A DNA stretch of 30,168 bases from Firmicutes bacterium UBA5227 (GTDB taxonomy: Bacteria; Bacillota; Clostridia; Tissierellales; Sedimentibacteraceae), in NCBI GenBank assembly GCA_002409285.1, contig DHUT01000097.1, positions 1 through 30,168 on the forward strand. Direction: 5' to 3'. The position numbers and the translations under genes are program-made. How positions within the stretch are numbered: position 1 is the stretch's first letter; each line of letters begins with the position of its first letter. The notes below the pieces were generated by a model that saw nothing but the letters and a program-made list of their open reading frames with translations, searched no databases and was not told where the DNA came from. Shown here piece by piece: positions 7,385 to 16,030 of the stretch.

Positions 7385-8914
7385 ATGGAAAGGGTAATTA
7401 TTACAGGTAATACTTTAACACTTGAAGAAATTAAATTAGTGTGTAGGGATTACTGCCAGGTTGAACTGTCGAAAGAAGCCGTTGACAGAATCATGGCATC
7501 GAGGAAGATTGTAGATGAATTTGTGGAAAACGAGGAAGTTATATATGGGATAACAACAGGATTTGGAAAATTCAGCGATGTGTCTATTTCAAAAGAAGAA
7601 TCCAGACTTCTGCAGAAGAATTTAATCGTAACTCATGCGGTAGGAGCAGGAAAACCTTTTGAAACCGAAGTTGTCAGAGGAATAATATTGCTGAGAATAA
7701 ACAATCTGGCCAAAGGATATTCAGGAGCCAGAATTGAAACAATTGAAACGATGATTAATATGCTCAATAAACGAGTGCATCCGATTGTACCTCAGAAGGG
7801 GTCACTGGGGTCAAGCGGAGATCTGGCTCCCTTGTCCCATATGGTTCTTCCCATGATCGGTCTGGGAATGGCAGAATATATGGGAGAAGTTATGCCCGGC
7901 GAGGATGCCATGAAAAAATCAGGAATACCCGTAATTGAATTAACCTCCAAGGAGGGTCTTGCACTTATTAACGGAACACAGGTTATGACTGCGGTCGGTG
8001 CGCTGACTGTGTACGACGCCCTGAACCTGTTAAAGGTTTCAGATATTGCGGCAGCACTAAGTTTTGAGGCACATAACGGAGTAGTTGATGCACTTGACCA
8101 TAAGGTGCATGAAGTAAGACCGCACAAAGGGCAGATAGATACTGCCAGAATTCTGCTTCAGCTTCTAAAAGAAAGCAAGATGACTACAAGGCAGGGAGAA
8201 ATAAGAGTTCAGGATGCCTATTCGTTAAGATGTACTCCGCAGGTTCATGGAGCAAGCAAGGATGCTATAAATTATGTTAAAGAACAGGTTGAAATTGAAA
8301 TTAACTCTGTTACAGATAACCCGATAATTTTCCCGGAAACAAGAGAGGGAATATCAGGAGGGAATTTCCATGGACAGCCAATGGCGCTAAGCTTTGACTT
8401 TTTGGGTATAGCCTTGGCAGAACTTGCGGATATTTCTGAAAGAAGAGTTGAAAGGCTGGTTAATCCGGCATTAAGCGGACTTCCCGCATTTTTAGTAGAA
8501 CATGGAGGCCTGAATTCAGGTTTTATGATTGTCCAGTATTCTGCAGCATCTCTGGTTTCTGAAAACAAGATTCTGGCACACCCTGCATCCGTTGACAGCA
8601 TTCCATCCTCCGCAAACCAGGAGGATCATGTATCTATGGGTACAATTGCAGCCCGAAAGTCAAAAGAAATAATGGAGAATGTAAGAAGAGTGCTTGCAAT
8701 GGAAATAATGTGTGCATGCCAGGGAATCGACTTAAGAGGAAATAAGGGTCTTGGAAAAGGAACCGCCCCTGTATATGAAGCAGTGAGAGGATGTGTACCA
8801 AAGCTAACCGAAGACAGGCCATTATATGAAGATATTAATAAATGTGAAGAACTGATAATTAACGGTGCAATTGTAAATGTATGTGAGAAAGCAACAGGCA
8901 GTATTGAATTTTAA
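7385..8914 (+). CDS. hutH: Histidine ammonia-lyase (histidase)
   Basis: HutH deaminates L-histidine to trans-urocanate and ammonia, the first step of histidine breakdown in the cytoplasm. The 509-residue product has Tyr54 and His84, matching the HAL active-site Tyr53 and His83. The MIO-forming segment GSLGSSGDLAPLSH uses Ser143-Ser144-Gly145 where most family members have Ala-Ser-Gly. The HAL-type QEDHVSMG motif replaces the QNQD-type motif of phenylalanine lyases and supports histidine as substrate. The ATG at 7385 is chosen because AAAGGAGG precedes it; an upstream TTG at 7325 lies inside the leader terminator. The gene stands alone: no hutU, hutI or formimidoyl-transfer genes lie alongside, so the rest of the route must be elsewhere. 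Confidence 0.95.
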   Translation: MERVIITGNTLTLEEIKLVCRDYCQVELSKEAVDRIMASRKIVDEFVENEEVIYGITTGFGKFSDVSISKEESRLLQKNLIVTHAVGAGKPFETEVVRGIILLRINNLAKGYSGARIETIETMINMLNKRVHPIVPQKGSLGSSGDLAPLSHMVLPMIGLGMAEYMGEVMPGEDAMKKSGIPVIELTSKEGLALINGTQVMTAVGALTVYDALNLLKVSDIAAALSFEAHNGVVDALDHKVHEVRPHKGQIDTARILLQLLKESKMTTRQGEIRVQDAYSLRCTPQVHGASKDAINYVKEQVEIEINSVTDNPIIFPETREGISGGNFHGQPMALSFDFLGIALAELADISERRVERLVNPALSGLPAFLVEHGGLNSGFMIVQYSAASLVSENKILAHPASVDSIPSSANQEDHVSMGTIAARKSKEIMENVRRVLAMEIMCACQGIDLRGNKGLGKGTAPVYEAVRGCVPKLTEDRPLYEDINKCEELIINGAIVNVCEKATGSIEF

Positions 8915-8927
8915 AAGTTAATAATTG

Positions 8928-8962
8928 AAAAGGCGTTTCTTGAAAAAAAGGAAACGCCTTTT
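8928..8962 (+). terminator. Intrinsic terminator of hutH
   Basis: AAAAGGCGTTTC (8928-8939) pairs with GAAACGCCTTTT (8951-8962) across an 11-base A-rich loop, with further T residues following. Confidence 0.88.
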
Positions 8963-9027
8963 TCTATACTATTGATATTAAAAAAATAAAATGTTATAAT
9001 TAAGCATAATTTTTTGTGTGATTTTTT

Positions 9028-9052
9028 GGAACAAATAAAACAAATTAACGTC
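9028..9052 (+). promoter_or_regulatory. Putative ECF-sigma autoregulatory promoter
   Basis: GGAAC (9028-9032) and CGTC (9049-9052) are separated by 16 bases, close to the GGAAC/TGAAAC-N16-CGTC/CGTA pattern of ECF promoters. It lies 30 bases before the ECF sigma gene, so positive autoregulation is likely. Confidence 0.6.
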
Positions 9053-9081
9053 TTATAATATAACCGATACGGGGTGGAAAA

Positions 9082-9669
9082 ATGAAAAGCAATGAAATAT
9101 GGCTTGTGGAGCAAAGTCGAAATGGGGATGTTGATGCTTTTGAAGAGCTTATCAGGGATTATAAGAAAATTGCCTACAACATAGCATTCAAAATTCTTCA
9201 AAATGTTGAAGATGCCGAGGATGCATCTCAGGAAGCATTGATAAAAGTTTTTAAAAGCATCCAAAACTTTAACATGGAGTCATCCTTTAAGTCCTGGATG
9301 TACAGAATAGTAATGAATACGTGTATTGATTTTCAAAGGAAGAAAAATAAAACTATTAATGCTGTTTCTATCGACGAAGATATTGATTTAGGCGAGAGCA
9401 GCCCGCTTCACAGGGAAATTGCCGACGATTCCGGAAACCCTGATGTCCTAATTGAAAAAAATTTTAATAGTAAGCTAATTAATGATGCGTTGAGCAAACT
9501 GGATAATGATACCAGGGTCATTATAATATTAAGAGACATACAGGGATTTTCCTACAGCGAAATATCGGAAATTCTGTCATGTAATTTGGGAACAGTAAAG
9601 TCCAGACTCAACAGAGCAAGAAGAAATTTAAAAGAAATACTTGAAAATGAACTGAAAACTCAGTGCTAA
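9082..9669 (+). CDS. ECF-family RNA polymerase sigma factor (SigW/RpoE-like)
   Basis: This small group-4 sigma factor directs RNA polymerase to a stress or envelope regulon. Region 2 covers about residues 15-95 (FEELIRDYKKIAYNIAFKIL, the DAEDASQEALIKVF core-binding segment and SFKSWMYRIVMNTCIDFQRK). A polar linker follows, then region 4 at about 130-190 with the LPxD-like LSKLDNDTRVIIILRDIQGFSY segment and the helix-turn-helix SEISEILSCNLGTVKSRLNRARR. At 195 residues it is typical. An ECF-like promoter lies upstream and its anti-sigma factor follows after 12 bases, which is the standard regulated pair. The regulon cannot be read from this window. Confidence 0.94.
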   Translation: MKSNEIWLVEQSRNGDVDAFEELIRDYKKIAYNIAFKILQNVEDAEDASQEALIKVFKSIQNFNMESSFKSWMYRIVMNTCIDFQRKKNKTINAVSIDEDIDLGESSPLHREIADDSGNPDVLIEKNFNSKLINDALSKLDNDTRVIIILRDIQGFSYSEISEILSCNLGTVKSRLNRARRNLKEILENELKTQC

Positions 9670-9681
9670 GGTGGTGACAAT

Positions 9682-10998
9682 ATGAATTGCAATGAAGTAA
9701 GGGATAATTTGTCCCTATATCTGGATGATGAATTAAATAAAGAAGAAAAAATGCTGATGGATGAGCATTTGAAAAACTGTCCTGAATGCAGCAAAGAGCT
9801 AAAAGGTTACAGGAAGGTAATACGTTTGTTAAATGAATTGCCGGATGAAGAACCACCTGAAGGGTACTGCAGGAGACTCCATGAAAAATTATTAGAGACA
9901 AAAGCTAATGCCGATACTCCTGTTAATAAAGGGAGTGAAGCTTCCAAGATAGTACAAATTACAGAAAAGAGAAAAAGTCGCAGACCCGTATGGGCAAAGT
10001 ATGCAGGCATAGCCGCAGCTTTAGTCCTAATATTGCTGGTGTATAATTTGAACAACGGCACATCATCAATGAACAATGCAAAAATGGAAATGGCTTATGA
10101 CACATCCGAATCGCCGGACGCCGGTGCTGCTCCTTCGGAAGCTCCTCAGGCGGAGTCCCCTACAGAGCAGGCACAGTTGTATGGCACTGCAGACTATAAC
10201 AATTCTGCGGCTGATGGTGCAGAACTTAAAATGTTCGATGCAAGAGGTACAGTGCCGGAAGAAGATTCTTCCGTGAACATAAGTGTAATGTCTGCTGATG
10301 CCAGACAAATTAAAATTGTAAAATCCGGCAGCCTTTATGTGCAGACAAAGGATTATCAGACATTTTACACAGATGTAACAGCGAAGGTTGAAGCATTGGG
10401 CGGCTATATAGAAAACAACAGTACCGAGGTATACCAGGTATATGATGATTCAAAGCTTCTGCGGGGAAATATGAAAATCCGCATTCCCCAGGAAAGCTTC
10501 AATGAAGCAGTAGGCTATCTGGAGGAAGTAACCGATGTAAGAAATAAGAGTATAAGTGAATCAGATCTAACGAAAGAATATTACGAAAAAGACAACAGGC
10601 TAAAAAATCTGGAGGTTCAGGAACAACATTTAAGAGAGCTGTTCGACAAAGCAACGACTGTTGAAGAAATGCTTCAAATTGAAAATGAACTTAATAGAAT
10701 AAGAACAGAAATTGATGCCCTTAACATAAGCCTTTCAGACATAGATGACAGGGTTTCAATGTCAACAATCAGCCTGGAATTTGAAGAGGTAAGAGAAGCA
10801 AACTTTAATCTGAAAAGTGAAAAAGGCATCTGGGGCAGAGCCAAGGAAGGCTTTATAAATACTGTTAACTCAATTGCCAGATGGTTTGGGAATTTAGTAG
10901 TAGATCTGATTTCTTCAGCACCCATACTAATTCCAGTAGTAGTAATATTTGTAGTGCTGTTTATAAAAATAAAGAAATATTGGCAAAAGAAGCTGTAA
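9682..10998 (+). CDS. Membrane anti-sigma factor with zinc-finger and DUF4349 domain
   Basis: This probably holds the neighbouring ECF sigma factor at the membrane until a signal releases it. The N-terminus is a zinc-binding anti-sigma (ZAS/zf-HC2) domain with Cys3 and His29-x3-Cys33-x2-Cys36. A helix at about residues 107-123 crosses the membrane. A Ser/Ala/Pro-rich spacer leads to a DUF4349 domain (about 208-375) containing a Glu/Lys-rich coiled-coil hairpin around LTKEYYEKDNRLKNLE and LQIENELNRIRTEID. A second helix at about 409-428 ends in a basic tail, so the extracellular part is held at both ends. The ATG follows AAGGTGGTGA. The sigma interaction is inferred from the domain and gene order; what DUF4349 senses is unknown. 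Confidence 0.88.
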   Translation: MNCNEVRDNLSLYLDDELNKEEKMLMDEHLKNCPECSKELKGYRKVIRLLNELPDEEPPEGYCRRLHEKLLETKANADTPVNKGSEASKIVQITEKRKSRRPVWAKYAGIAAALVLILLVYNLNNGTSSMNNAKMEMAYDTSESPDAGAAPSEAPQAESPTEQAQLYGTADYNNSAADGAELKMFDARGTVPEEDSSVNISVMSADARQIKIVKSGSLYVQTKDYQTFYTDVTAKVEALGGYIENNSTEVYQVYDDSKLLRGNMKIRIPQESFNEAVGYLEEVTDVRNKSISESDLTKEYYEKDNRLKNLEVQEQHLRELFDKATTVEEMLQIENELNRIRTEIDALNISLSDIDDRVSMSTISLEFEEVREANFNLKSEKGIWGRAKEGFINTVNSIARWFGNLVVDLISSAPILIPVVVIFVVLFIKIKKYWQKKL

Positions 10999-11005
10999 AA
11001 TCAGA

Positions 11006-11100
11006 ACCCCGTTTATATCATTTTGAACTCAGTAATGTATCCCATGTTTGTACAGACCATGGGATTCTTCACTTACAGGTTGGAATAATGTAAACGGGGT
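11006..11100. repeat. 95-base imperfect palindrome / long hairpin
   Basis: ACCCCGTTTA (11006-11015) pairs perfectly with TAAACGGGGT (11091-11100). Inside, CATT (11019-11022) pairs with AATG (11087-11090), AACT (11026-11029) with GGTT (11078-11081), GTAA (11032-11035) with TTAC (11073-11076), and ATCCCATG (11039-11046) with CATGGGAT (11058-11065) around an 11-base loop. About 30 base pairs in all form one long interrupted stem. It starts eight bases after the anti-sigma stop and is not followed by a U-run. It could be a miniature inverted-repeat element, a structured RNA or an unusual transcript end; I do not recognise a known family. Confidence 0.6.
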
Positions 11101-11121
11101 ATTAATTTATTATAAACACAC

Positions 11122-11328
11122 ATGCGATATAAGAATATATGTTGGTCGTCATTTGGTGAAAACTATTTACCATATATTGAGGATGATAAATCTCTTTATG
11201 ATGAGGAGGATATTGAAGAAGACACAGAAATGAAGCACATATCTTTATATAATAAATCTTCTGAGTCATTACGTAAAAGTCATCAGTTAATGCGTAGCGG
11301 CATCGTTGGTAGTAAAATAAAGTTATAG
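11122..11328 (+). CDS. Doubtful small acidic ORF, function unknown
   Basis: A 68-codon frame with a markedly acidic middle (IEDDKSLYDEEDIEED) and a more basic C-terminus. No recognisable domain, helix or signal is seen. The ATG has no ribosome site. It lies in the same direction as its neighbours, with a possible small membrane-peptide ORF 16 bases behind. It may be a real hypothetical gene, a remnant or chance; the acidic run and strand agreement are its only support. Confidence 0.25.
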   Translation: MRYKNICWSSFGENYLPYIEDDKSLYDEEDIEEDTEMKHISLYNKSSESLRKSHQLMRSGIVGSKIKL

Positions 11329-11344
11329 AACAGAGGGTGAACAA

Positions 11345-11428
11345 ATGTATATAGTTGGAGCCGTTGTAACTACAATTATAGGATGTTGGTTTGCTAAACA
11401 ACTTGCACTTGAACCCTCTTTTTATTAA
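11345..11428 (+). CDS. Doubtful 27-residue hydrophobic peptide ORF
   Basis: The frame encodes a 27-residue peptide that begins MYIVGAVVTTIIGCWFAKQL and ends in LALEPSFY, a single hydrophobic segment followed by a short tail, as in small membrane proteins. AGAGGGTG lies five bases before the ATG as a passable ribosome site. The gene's last codons (ACCCTCT) could pair with that site (AGAGGGT, 11332-11338). Too short to judge by composition; a chance ORF is quite possible. Confidence 0.25.
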   Translation: MYIVGAVVTTIIGCWFAKQLALEPSFY

Positions 11429-11501
11429 AATAAAAAGAAGTTTATTCATTAGTGTTCATATGTTATAATAGCAGTATATAATTAAAAAGTGAGGCGGAAA
11501 A

Positions 11502-12518
11502 ATGTCAAGTATAGAAGACTTGTTAAATGATAAAGCAAGAGAACAGATGAAAAATATGTCGGGTGCAAACAAAAATATATCAGAGCTTAAGGTGGGAGAA
11601 AAAACTGAAGGGTTTTACCTTGTAAAAAGCTTTGAGGTTAAGAAAACAACAAATGGCAAGCAATATATAGATTTGAGCGTGGTTGATAAAACAGGTGAAA
11701 TAAACGCAAAGATATGGGAGTATTCGGAAGACAAAGAAACGCTGTTAGCAGACAGCTCAATTGTTAAAATAAGGGGTGAGGTTCTGGAATGGAACGGCTC
11801 CAAGCAGCTAAAGGTAAATAAAATAAGAGCAAAGGTGAACACAGATTCCGTTGATATATCTGAATTAATACCTTCCGCACCTATTGAGCAGGGAGAAATG
11901 TTTGCTGAGGTAAAATCATATATTCCAAGAATCAAGGATGAGGAAATAAGACTGTTGGTTGGAAATATAGTATTAAAATATTCCCAAAAACTGTATTATT
12001 ACCCTGCCGCAAAGAAAAACCATCACTCGTACAGGGGAGGGCTTTTGTACCATACTTTGAGGATGCTGCAATCAGGAGAGAAGCTTTGTCAGGTTTACGA
12101 CTTCCTAAACACAGACTATGTATATGCAGGTGTAATACTTCATGATATTTGCAAAATATTGGAGATGGATTCTGATGAATATGGCATTGTGTCTGATTAT
12201 ACAATGGAAGGCAAGCTTTTGGGGCACATAATACAGGGGGTAAAGGAAATAGAAATAGAAGGAGAAAAAATAGGGTTAAACAGGGAAAAAAGTGTGGTTC
12301 TACAGCACATGGTTCTTTCACACCACTATGAACCTGAGTTTGGAAGTCCAAAGAAACCCATGACTCCTGAAGCAGAGCTCTTGCACTTTTTAGATATTAT
12401 TGATGCCAGAATGTTTGATTTTGAACACGCATTAGAAGGCATAGAGCCTGGGAAGTTTACGGACAAAATCTGGCTGCTGGATAACAGAAACCTTTATAAG
12501 ACCATGGATGAACAATAG
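11502..12518 (+). CDS. yhaM: YhaM-like 3'-5' exoribonuclease (OB-fold plus HD domain)
   Basis: This is probably a metal-dependent 3'-5' exonuclease acting on RNA (and perhaps DNA), as known for Bacillus YhaM. An N-terminal OB-fold nucleic-acid-binding domain lies at about residues 20-110 (GEKTEGFYLVKSFEVKKTTN, INAKIWEYSEDKE, IVKIRGEVLEWNGSKQLKV). An HD phosphohydrolase domain follows, with His174-His175 (HHSYRGGLLYHTLRM), the His214-Asp215 pair (VILHDICKI) and the QHMVLSHHYEPEFGSP helix that ends in the family's typical PEFG motif. At 338 residues it is slightly longer than the Bacillus protein (about 314). GAGGCGG precedes the ATG. It lies just upstream of addB in the same direction, with a hairpin between. 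Confidence 0.87.
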   Translation: MSSIEDLLNDKAREQMKNMSGANKNISELKVGEKTEGFYLVKSFEVKKTTNGKQYIDLSVVDKTGEINAKIWEYSEDKETLLADSSIVKIRGEVLEWNGSKQLKVNKIRAKVNTDSVDISELIPSAPIEQGEMFAEVKSYIPRIKDEEIRLLVGNIVLKYSQKLYYYPAAKKNHHSYRGGLLYHTLRMLQSGEKLCQVYDFLNTDYVYAGVILHDICKILEMDSDEYGIVSDYTMEGKLLGHIIQGVKEIEIEGEKIGLNREKSVVLQHMVLSHHYEPEFGSPKKPMTPEAELLHFLDIIDARMFDFEHALEGIEPGKFTDKIWLLDNRNLYKTMDEQ

Positions 12519-12530
12519 GAGAGTCTTCAC

Positions 12531-12561
12531 CTGGGGTTCAGAATTTCGCGCTGCAACCCAG
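12531..12561 (+). terminator. Hairpin between the yhaM-like gene and addB
   Basis: 12531-12541 pairs with 12551-12561 (CTGGG/CCCAG base, one bulged base on each side, 9-base loop). It is followed by CTTATTC, not a real U-run, so it may be a weak terminator or a processing/stability element rather than a full stop. Confidence 0.45.
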
Positions 12562-12613
12562 CTTATTCAAAGCGATGATTACAAAAATACAGCAGTCATT
12601 CAAAGGAGGTCGC

Positions 12614-15600
12614 ATGGCATTAAATATTGTTGCAGGGCGTGCCGGGACAGGCAAGTCCACATACATTTACGATGATATAAACAATGAAATTAAAAAAAAC
12701 AAGCAAACGAATTTAATTCTCATAGTTCCCGAACAGATGACATATCAGACCGAATTTGAAATTATCGACAGAATCGGTGAACAGGGGATTATGTCTGCGG
12801 AAGTTTTAAGCTTTACACGTCTGGGATACAAGGTTTTTGAAGAGGTGGGCAACTTAAAGGTTCAGGAAATTAATAAGTACGGCAAAATTATGCTGCTAAA
12901 GCAAATTTTTGAGGAAAACAAGGATCACCTCAAGTTATTTGGCAAGGCTTCAAGACAGGAAGGATTTCTGAAAGAATTTGACAGCCTTATCAGTGAGTTA
13001 AAGCAAAATTGTATAAGTGTTGAATTTCTTGAACAGGTAATGAAGTATCAAGTAGATGAAAATGAAAACAATTTGTTAAACAACAAACTTGAGGATATCA
13101 TTAAAATTTACAGGGAAATAAATATGAGAACCGGAGATTCTTTTTTTGATGAAGAAGATAAAACGGATTTATTTATTTCTTCCGTAGAAAAATCTGAGTA
13201 TATAAAAAATTCAATTATATGGATTGACGGTTTTGACAGCTTTAACATGCAGAGACACCGTCTAATTAAAGAGTTAATCAGGCATGCGTATAGTGTTACG
13301 ATATCCCTGAATATAGATGCTGAAACATTAAAAAATTCCCATGGCTGTCAGGATTGGGAGGCTTTTAAAATTATTCATGATACTTACAAAATATTATCTC
13401 AGGGCTTAGAGGAATTAAAAGGATCAGAGGAAAGAATAAATATAATTCCTGTGAGCCACAATAAGCTTAATGATGAAATGCAAGTTGTTGAACGAAGTAT
13501 ATGCAGCATAAGTTCTGATACTTATTCGGGGGATACTTCAAACATACATATTTCATCGTCTCTTAACCCATATTCTGAAACCGAGAAGGCTGCTGCTGAA
13601 ATTATTTCACTTGTAAGGGATGAAGGCTATAGGTGGAAAGATATTTCAATTGCTGTGGGTGATATGAATGTTTATGGCATAAATATAAAGAAAGCTTTTA
13701 CCCGGTATGATATACCTTATTTCCTGGATTATAAAAGAGACATAATGGGAAACCCCTTGACAAAGTTCATATTGTCACTTTTAGATATGTTTATTTATAA
13801 TTTTAAACACGACAGTGTATTTGAGTTTTTAAAGACAGGATTTACACCTCTCAACTATGACGAGGTAAGTAAGCTGGAAAACTTTGCGCTGCAGTATGGA
13901 ATTCAAGGTGAGAAATGGTTTAGGCCTTTTAAATTTAATGCAGACAACATTGAATATTTTGATAAGCTCCGTAATAAGTTTACAGCAGGTTTAAAGGAAG
14001 CAAAAAAGAATTTCAGGGAAATGAAAACAAGCCATGCAATTACGATGTTTATTTTTGATTTTTTAAGAGAGTACAAAGTACAGGAGAAGATAGAAAAGCA
14101 GGTTGATATTTTCAAGAAGGACAGGCTGTATGAGCTGTCAGGAGAAAATGCTCAGGTGTGGAACTATGTAATAGACATTTTCGAGCAAATAGTGCTAACA
14201 GTTGACGACGTTGAAATTAATGTCAGAGAATACAGGAAAATGATAGAAGCAGGCTTTAATGAAGTAGAAATCAGCATTATTCCTCCATCTCTGGACAAGG
14301 TTACCGTGGGAGATGCAGGCAAGATTTCATTTAAATCATCCAAGGCTCTTTTTATACTTGGAGCAAATGAAGGGACGCTTGATTCTAAAAACACGGAGAA
14401 AGGACTGTTACTTGATGATGAAAGAGATCTGCTTGTAAAAGCAGGAATGAAGCTGTTAAATGATTCTAATTATTATTTATATAAAGAAAAGCATATTATC
14501 TACAAGCTTTTTACAAATGCAGACGAGAAGCTTTTTTTGAGCTACGCTTTGGGAAGTTCCGACGGAAAACCCTTACAGCCATCTATGTATGCGGATAGGC
14601 TGAAACAGCTGTTTCCCATGGTGAATGAACAGTCAGGACTCAGCATAGTCAATGAAGGAGATAAGGTATCAAACGGCAGCGGAACTGTTGATTACCTGAT
14701 TTCCGTCATAAGAGACTATGTTGAAGGAAGTAGTATGGATGATTTGTGGAAAGATGTTTATGTGTGGTATGAAAAAAATGAAAATCAAATAATTAGGTTA
14801 ATAAATCGTGGCCTGCTGCATAAAAACAAAACACCTGAAATTACAAGAGAGAATTTAAAAAAAATACACCAGCCTCCGGTTTCTATGTCAGTTTCAAGAC
14901 TTGAGAGCTTCGCATCCTGTCCATTTAAATTTTTTATGGAAAATGTGATTAAACCACAGCCAAGAATGATTCAGAAGATAGAGTTTTATGACCTGGGAAA
15001 TATTTATCATAAGGCGGTGGAGCAGTTTACAAAGAAAATTACTGAAAATGAAGTGGATGAAGCATATATTGAAAGGTTGGATAAACAGGAAGTGCGTGAA
15101 CTTGCACAAATATGTGCCGAGAAGGTCTTAAATGACGGAGAAATGGATTATACGGCATTGGACTCCAATGAGCGAAACAGATATATGAAGGAAAAAATAA
15201 AGCGACTTATTAACAGAGCAGCGGAAACAATTGTTGAACAGCTTAAAAAAGGAAGCTTCCGACCGGTTTATACGGAGCTTGTCATAGGAAGCGGAGGGAA
15301 TGTTGAGCCTGTGGAGCTGAAGCTGAATGATGAAGTGAGTATTTATCTTCAGGGCAGGATAGACAGGGTTGATATATTTAACAAGGACGATAAACTGTAT
15401 GTAAACATAATTGATTACAAATCCTCTCACAAGGACATTGATTTGTCGGATGCAGTCCAGGGTCTCCAGCTCCAGCTTTTAGTATATATGTCGGCTATAA
15501 TTAAAAAAGGGGAAAAGATGTTCCATACAGTGCCCGAAATAGGAGGAGCATATTATTTCTGCATTGATGATCCAATGGTTGACGGAGATGTGGTTTTAGC

Positions 15601-16030
15601 GGATAATTTAGAAAATGAACTATTCAGGCAGCTTTCACTGAAAGGCTATATTGTTGAGGATTCTGATATTATCACCGGTATGGACAGTGAGATTCAAACG
15701 AGCAGAAAATCTGATGTCATACCTGTTTCCCTTAACAAGGACGGAAGTACCTCAAAGTACTCCAAGACATTGACTTCTAAGGAATTTAAGGCCCTTCTCA
15801 ATAAAACGGATCAGGTTGCCGCCTATATGGCAGAAAAGATACTAAAAGGAAATATTGATATAATGCCTTACAGAAAGGATTCGGGCAATAAAACTCCCTG
15901 TCAGTATTGTGACTATACGGGAGTATGCCAGTTTGATCCAACAGTTGACGGAAGCAGCTACCGAAGAATAAAAAAATTAAATAGGGAAGAATTGTGGGAA
16001 ATACTCAATGAAGGCGGTGAAGATGAATGA
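12614..16030 (+). CDS. addB: ATP-dependent helicase/deoxyribonuclease subunit B
   Basis: AddB pairs with AddA to resect double-strand DNA ends for RecA-dependent repair and supplies one nuclease domain and the Chi-recognition scaffold. Walker A is GRAGTGKS at residues 8-15. The degenerate helicase body is followed by a RecB-type nuclease at the C-terminus (GRIDRVD, then Asp934-Tyr935-Lys936). The [4Fe-4S] cysteines are all present: Cys769, Cys1096, Cys1099 and Cys1105, with the C-x2-C-x5-C spacing known from Bacillus AddB. Length is 1138 residues. The ATG at 12614 is chosen because AAAGGAGGT lies just before it; an upstream in-frame ATG at 12575 lacks a site. It overlaps addA by four bases, implying translational coupling. 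Confidence 0.95.
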   Translation: MALNIVAGRAGTGKSTYIYDDINNEIKKNKQTNLILIVPEQMTYQTEFEIIDRIGEQGIMSAEVLSFTRLGYKVFEEVGNLKVQEINKYGKIMLLKQIFEENKDHLKLFGKASRQEGFLKEFDSLISELKQNCISVEFLEQVMKYQVDENENNLLNNKLEDIIKIYREINMRTGDSFFDEEDKTDLFISSVEKSEYIKNSIIWIDGFDSFNMQRHRLIKELIRHAYSVTISLNIDAETLKNSHGCQDWEAFKIIHDTYKILSQGLEELKGSEERINIIPVSHNKLNDEMQVVERSICSISSDTYSGDTSNIHISSSLNPYSETEKAAAEIISLVRDEGYRWKDISIAVGDMNVYGINIKKAFTRYDIPYFLDYKRDIMGNPLTKFILSLLDMFIYNFKHDSVFEFLKTGFTPLNYDEVSKLENFALQYGIQGEKWFRPFKFNADNIEYFDKLRNKFTAGLKEAKKNFREMKTSHAITMFIFDFLREYKVQEKIEKQVDIFKKDRLYELSGENAQVWNYVIDIFEQIVLTVDDVEINVREYRKMIEAGFNEVEISIIPPSLDKVTVGDAGKISFKSSKALFILGANEGTLDSKNTEKGLLLDDERDLLVKAGMKLLNDSNYYLYKEKHIIYKLFTNADEKLFLSYALGSSDGKPLQPSMYADRLKQLFPMVNEQSGLSIVNEGDKVSNGSGTVDYLISVIRDYVEGSSMDDLWKDVYVWYEKNENQIIRLINRGLLHKNKTPEITRENLKKIHQPPVSMSVSRLESFASCPFKFFMENVIKPQPRMIQKIEFYDLGNIYHKAVEQFTKKITENEVDEAYIERLDKQEVRELAQICAEKVLNDGEMDYTALDSNERNRYMKEKIKRLINRAAETIVEQLKKGSFRPVYTELVIGSGGNVEPVELKLNDEVSIYLQGRIDRVDIFNKDDKLYVNIIDYKSSHKDIDLSDAVQGLQLQLLVYMSAIIKKGEKMFHTVPEIGGAYYFCIDDPMVDGDVVLADNLENELFRQLSLKGYIVEDSDIITGMDSEIQTSRKSDVIPVSLNKDGSTSKYSKTLTSKEFKALLNKTDQVAAYMAEKILKGNIDIMPYRKDSGNKTPCQYCDYTGVCQFDPTVDGSSYRRIKKLNREELWEILNEGGEDE

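Larger units (their letters stand above)
10999..11501. other. 500-base gap with no securely identified gene
   Basis: The stretch between the anti-sigma gene and the yhaM-like gene holds a 95-base imperfect palindrome (11006-11100), a doubtful acidic 68-codon ORF (11122-11328), a doubtful 27-codon membrane peptide ORF (11345-11428), and a TATAAT (11464-11469, or 11477-11482) that could be the -10 of the next gene, without a good -35. Confidence 0.6.

Noticed and set aside
11332..11420. AGAGGGT and ACCCTCT (before CTTTTT) as a terminator stem
   Set aside because: The arms are separated by about 75 bases, far too long for an intrinsic terminator loop. Kept only as a possible pairing within the small ORF.
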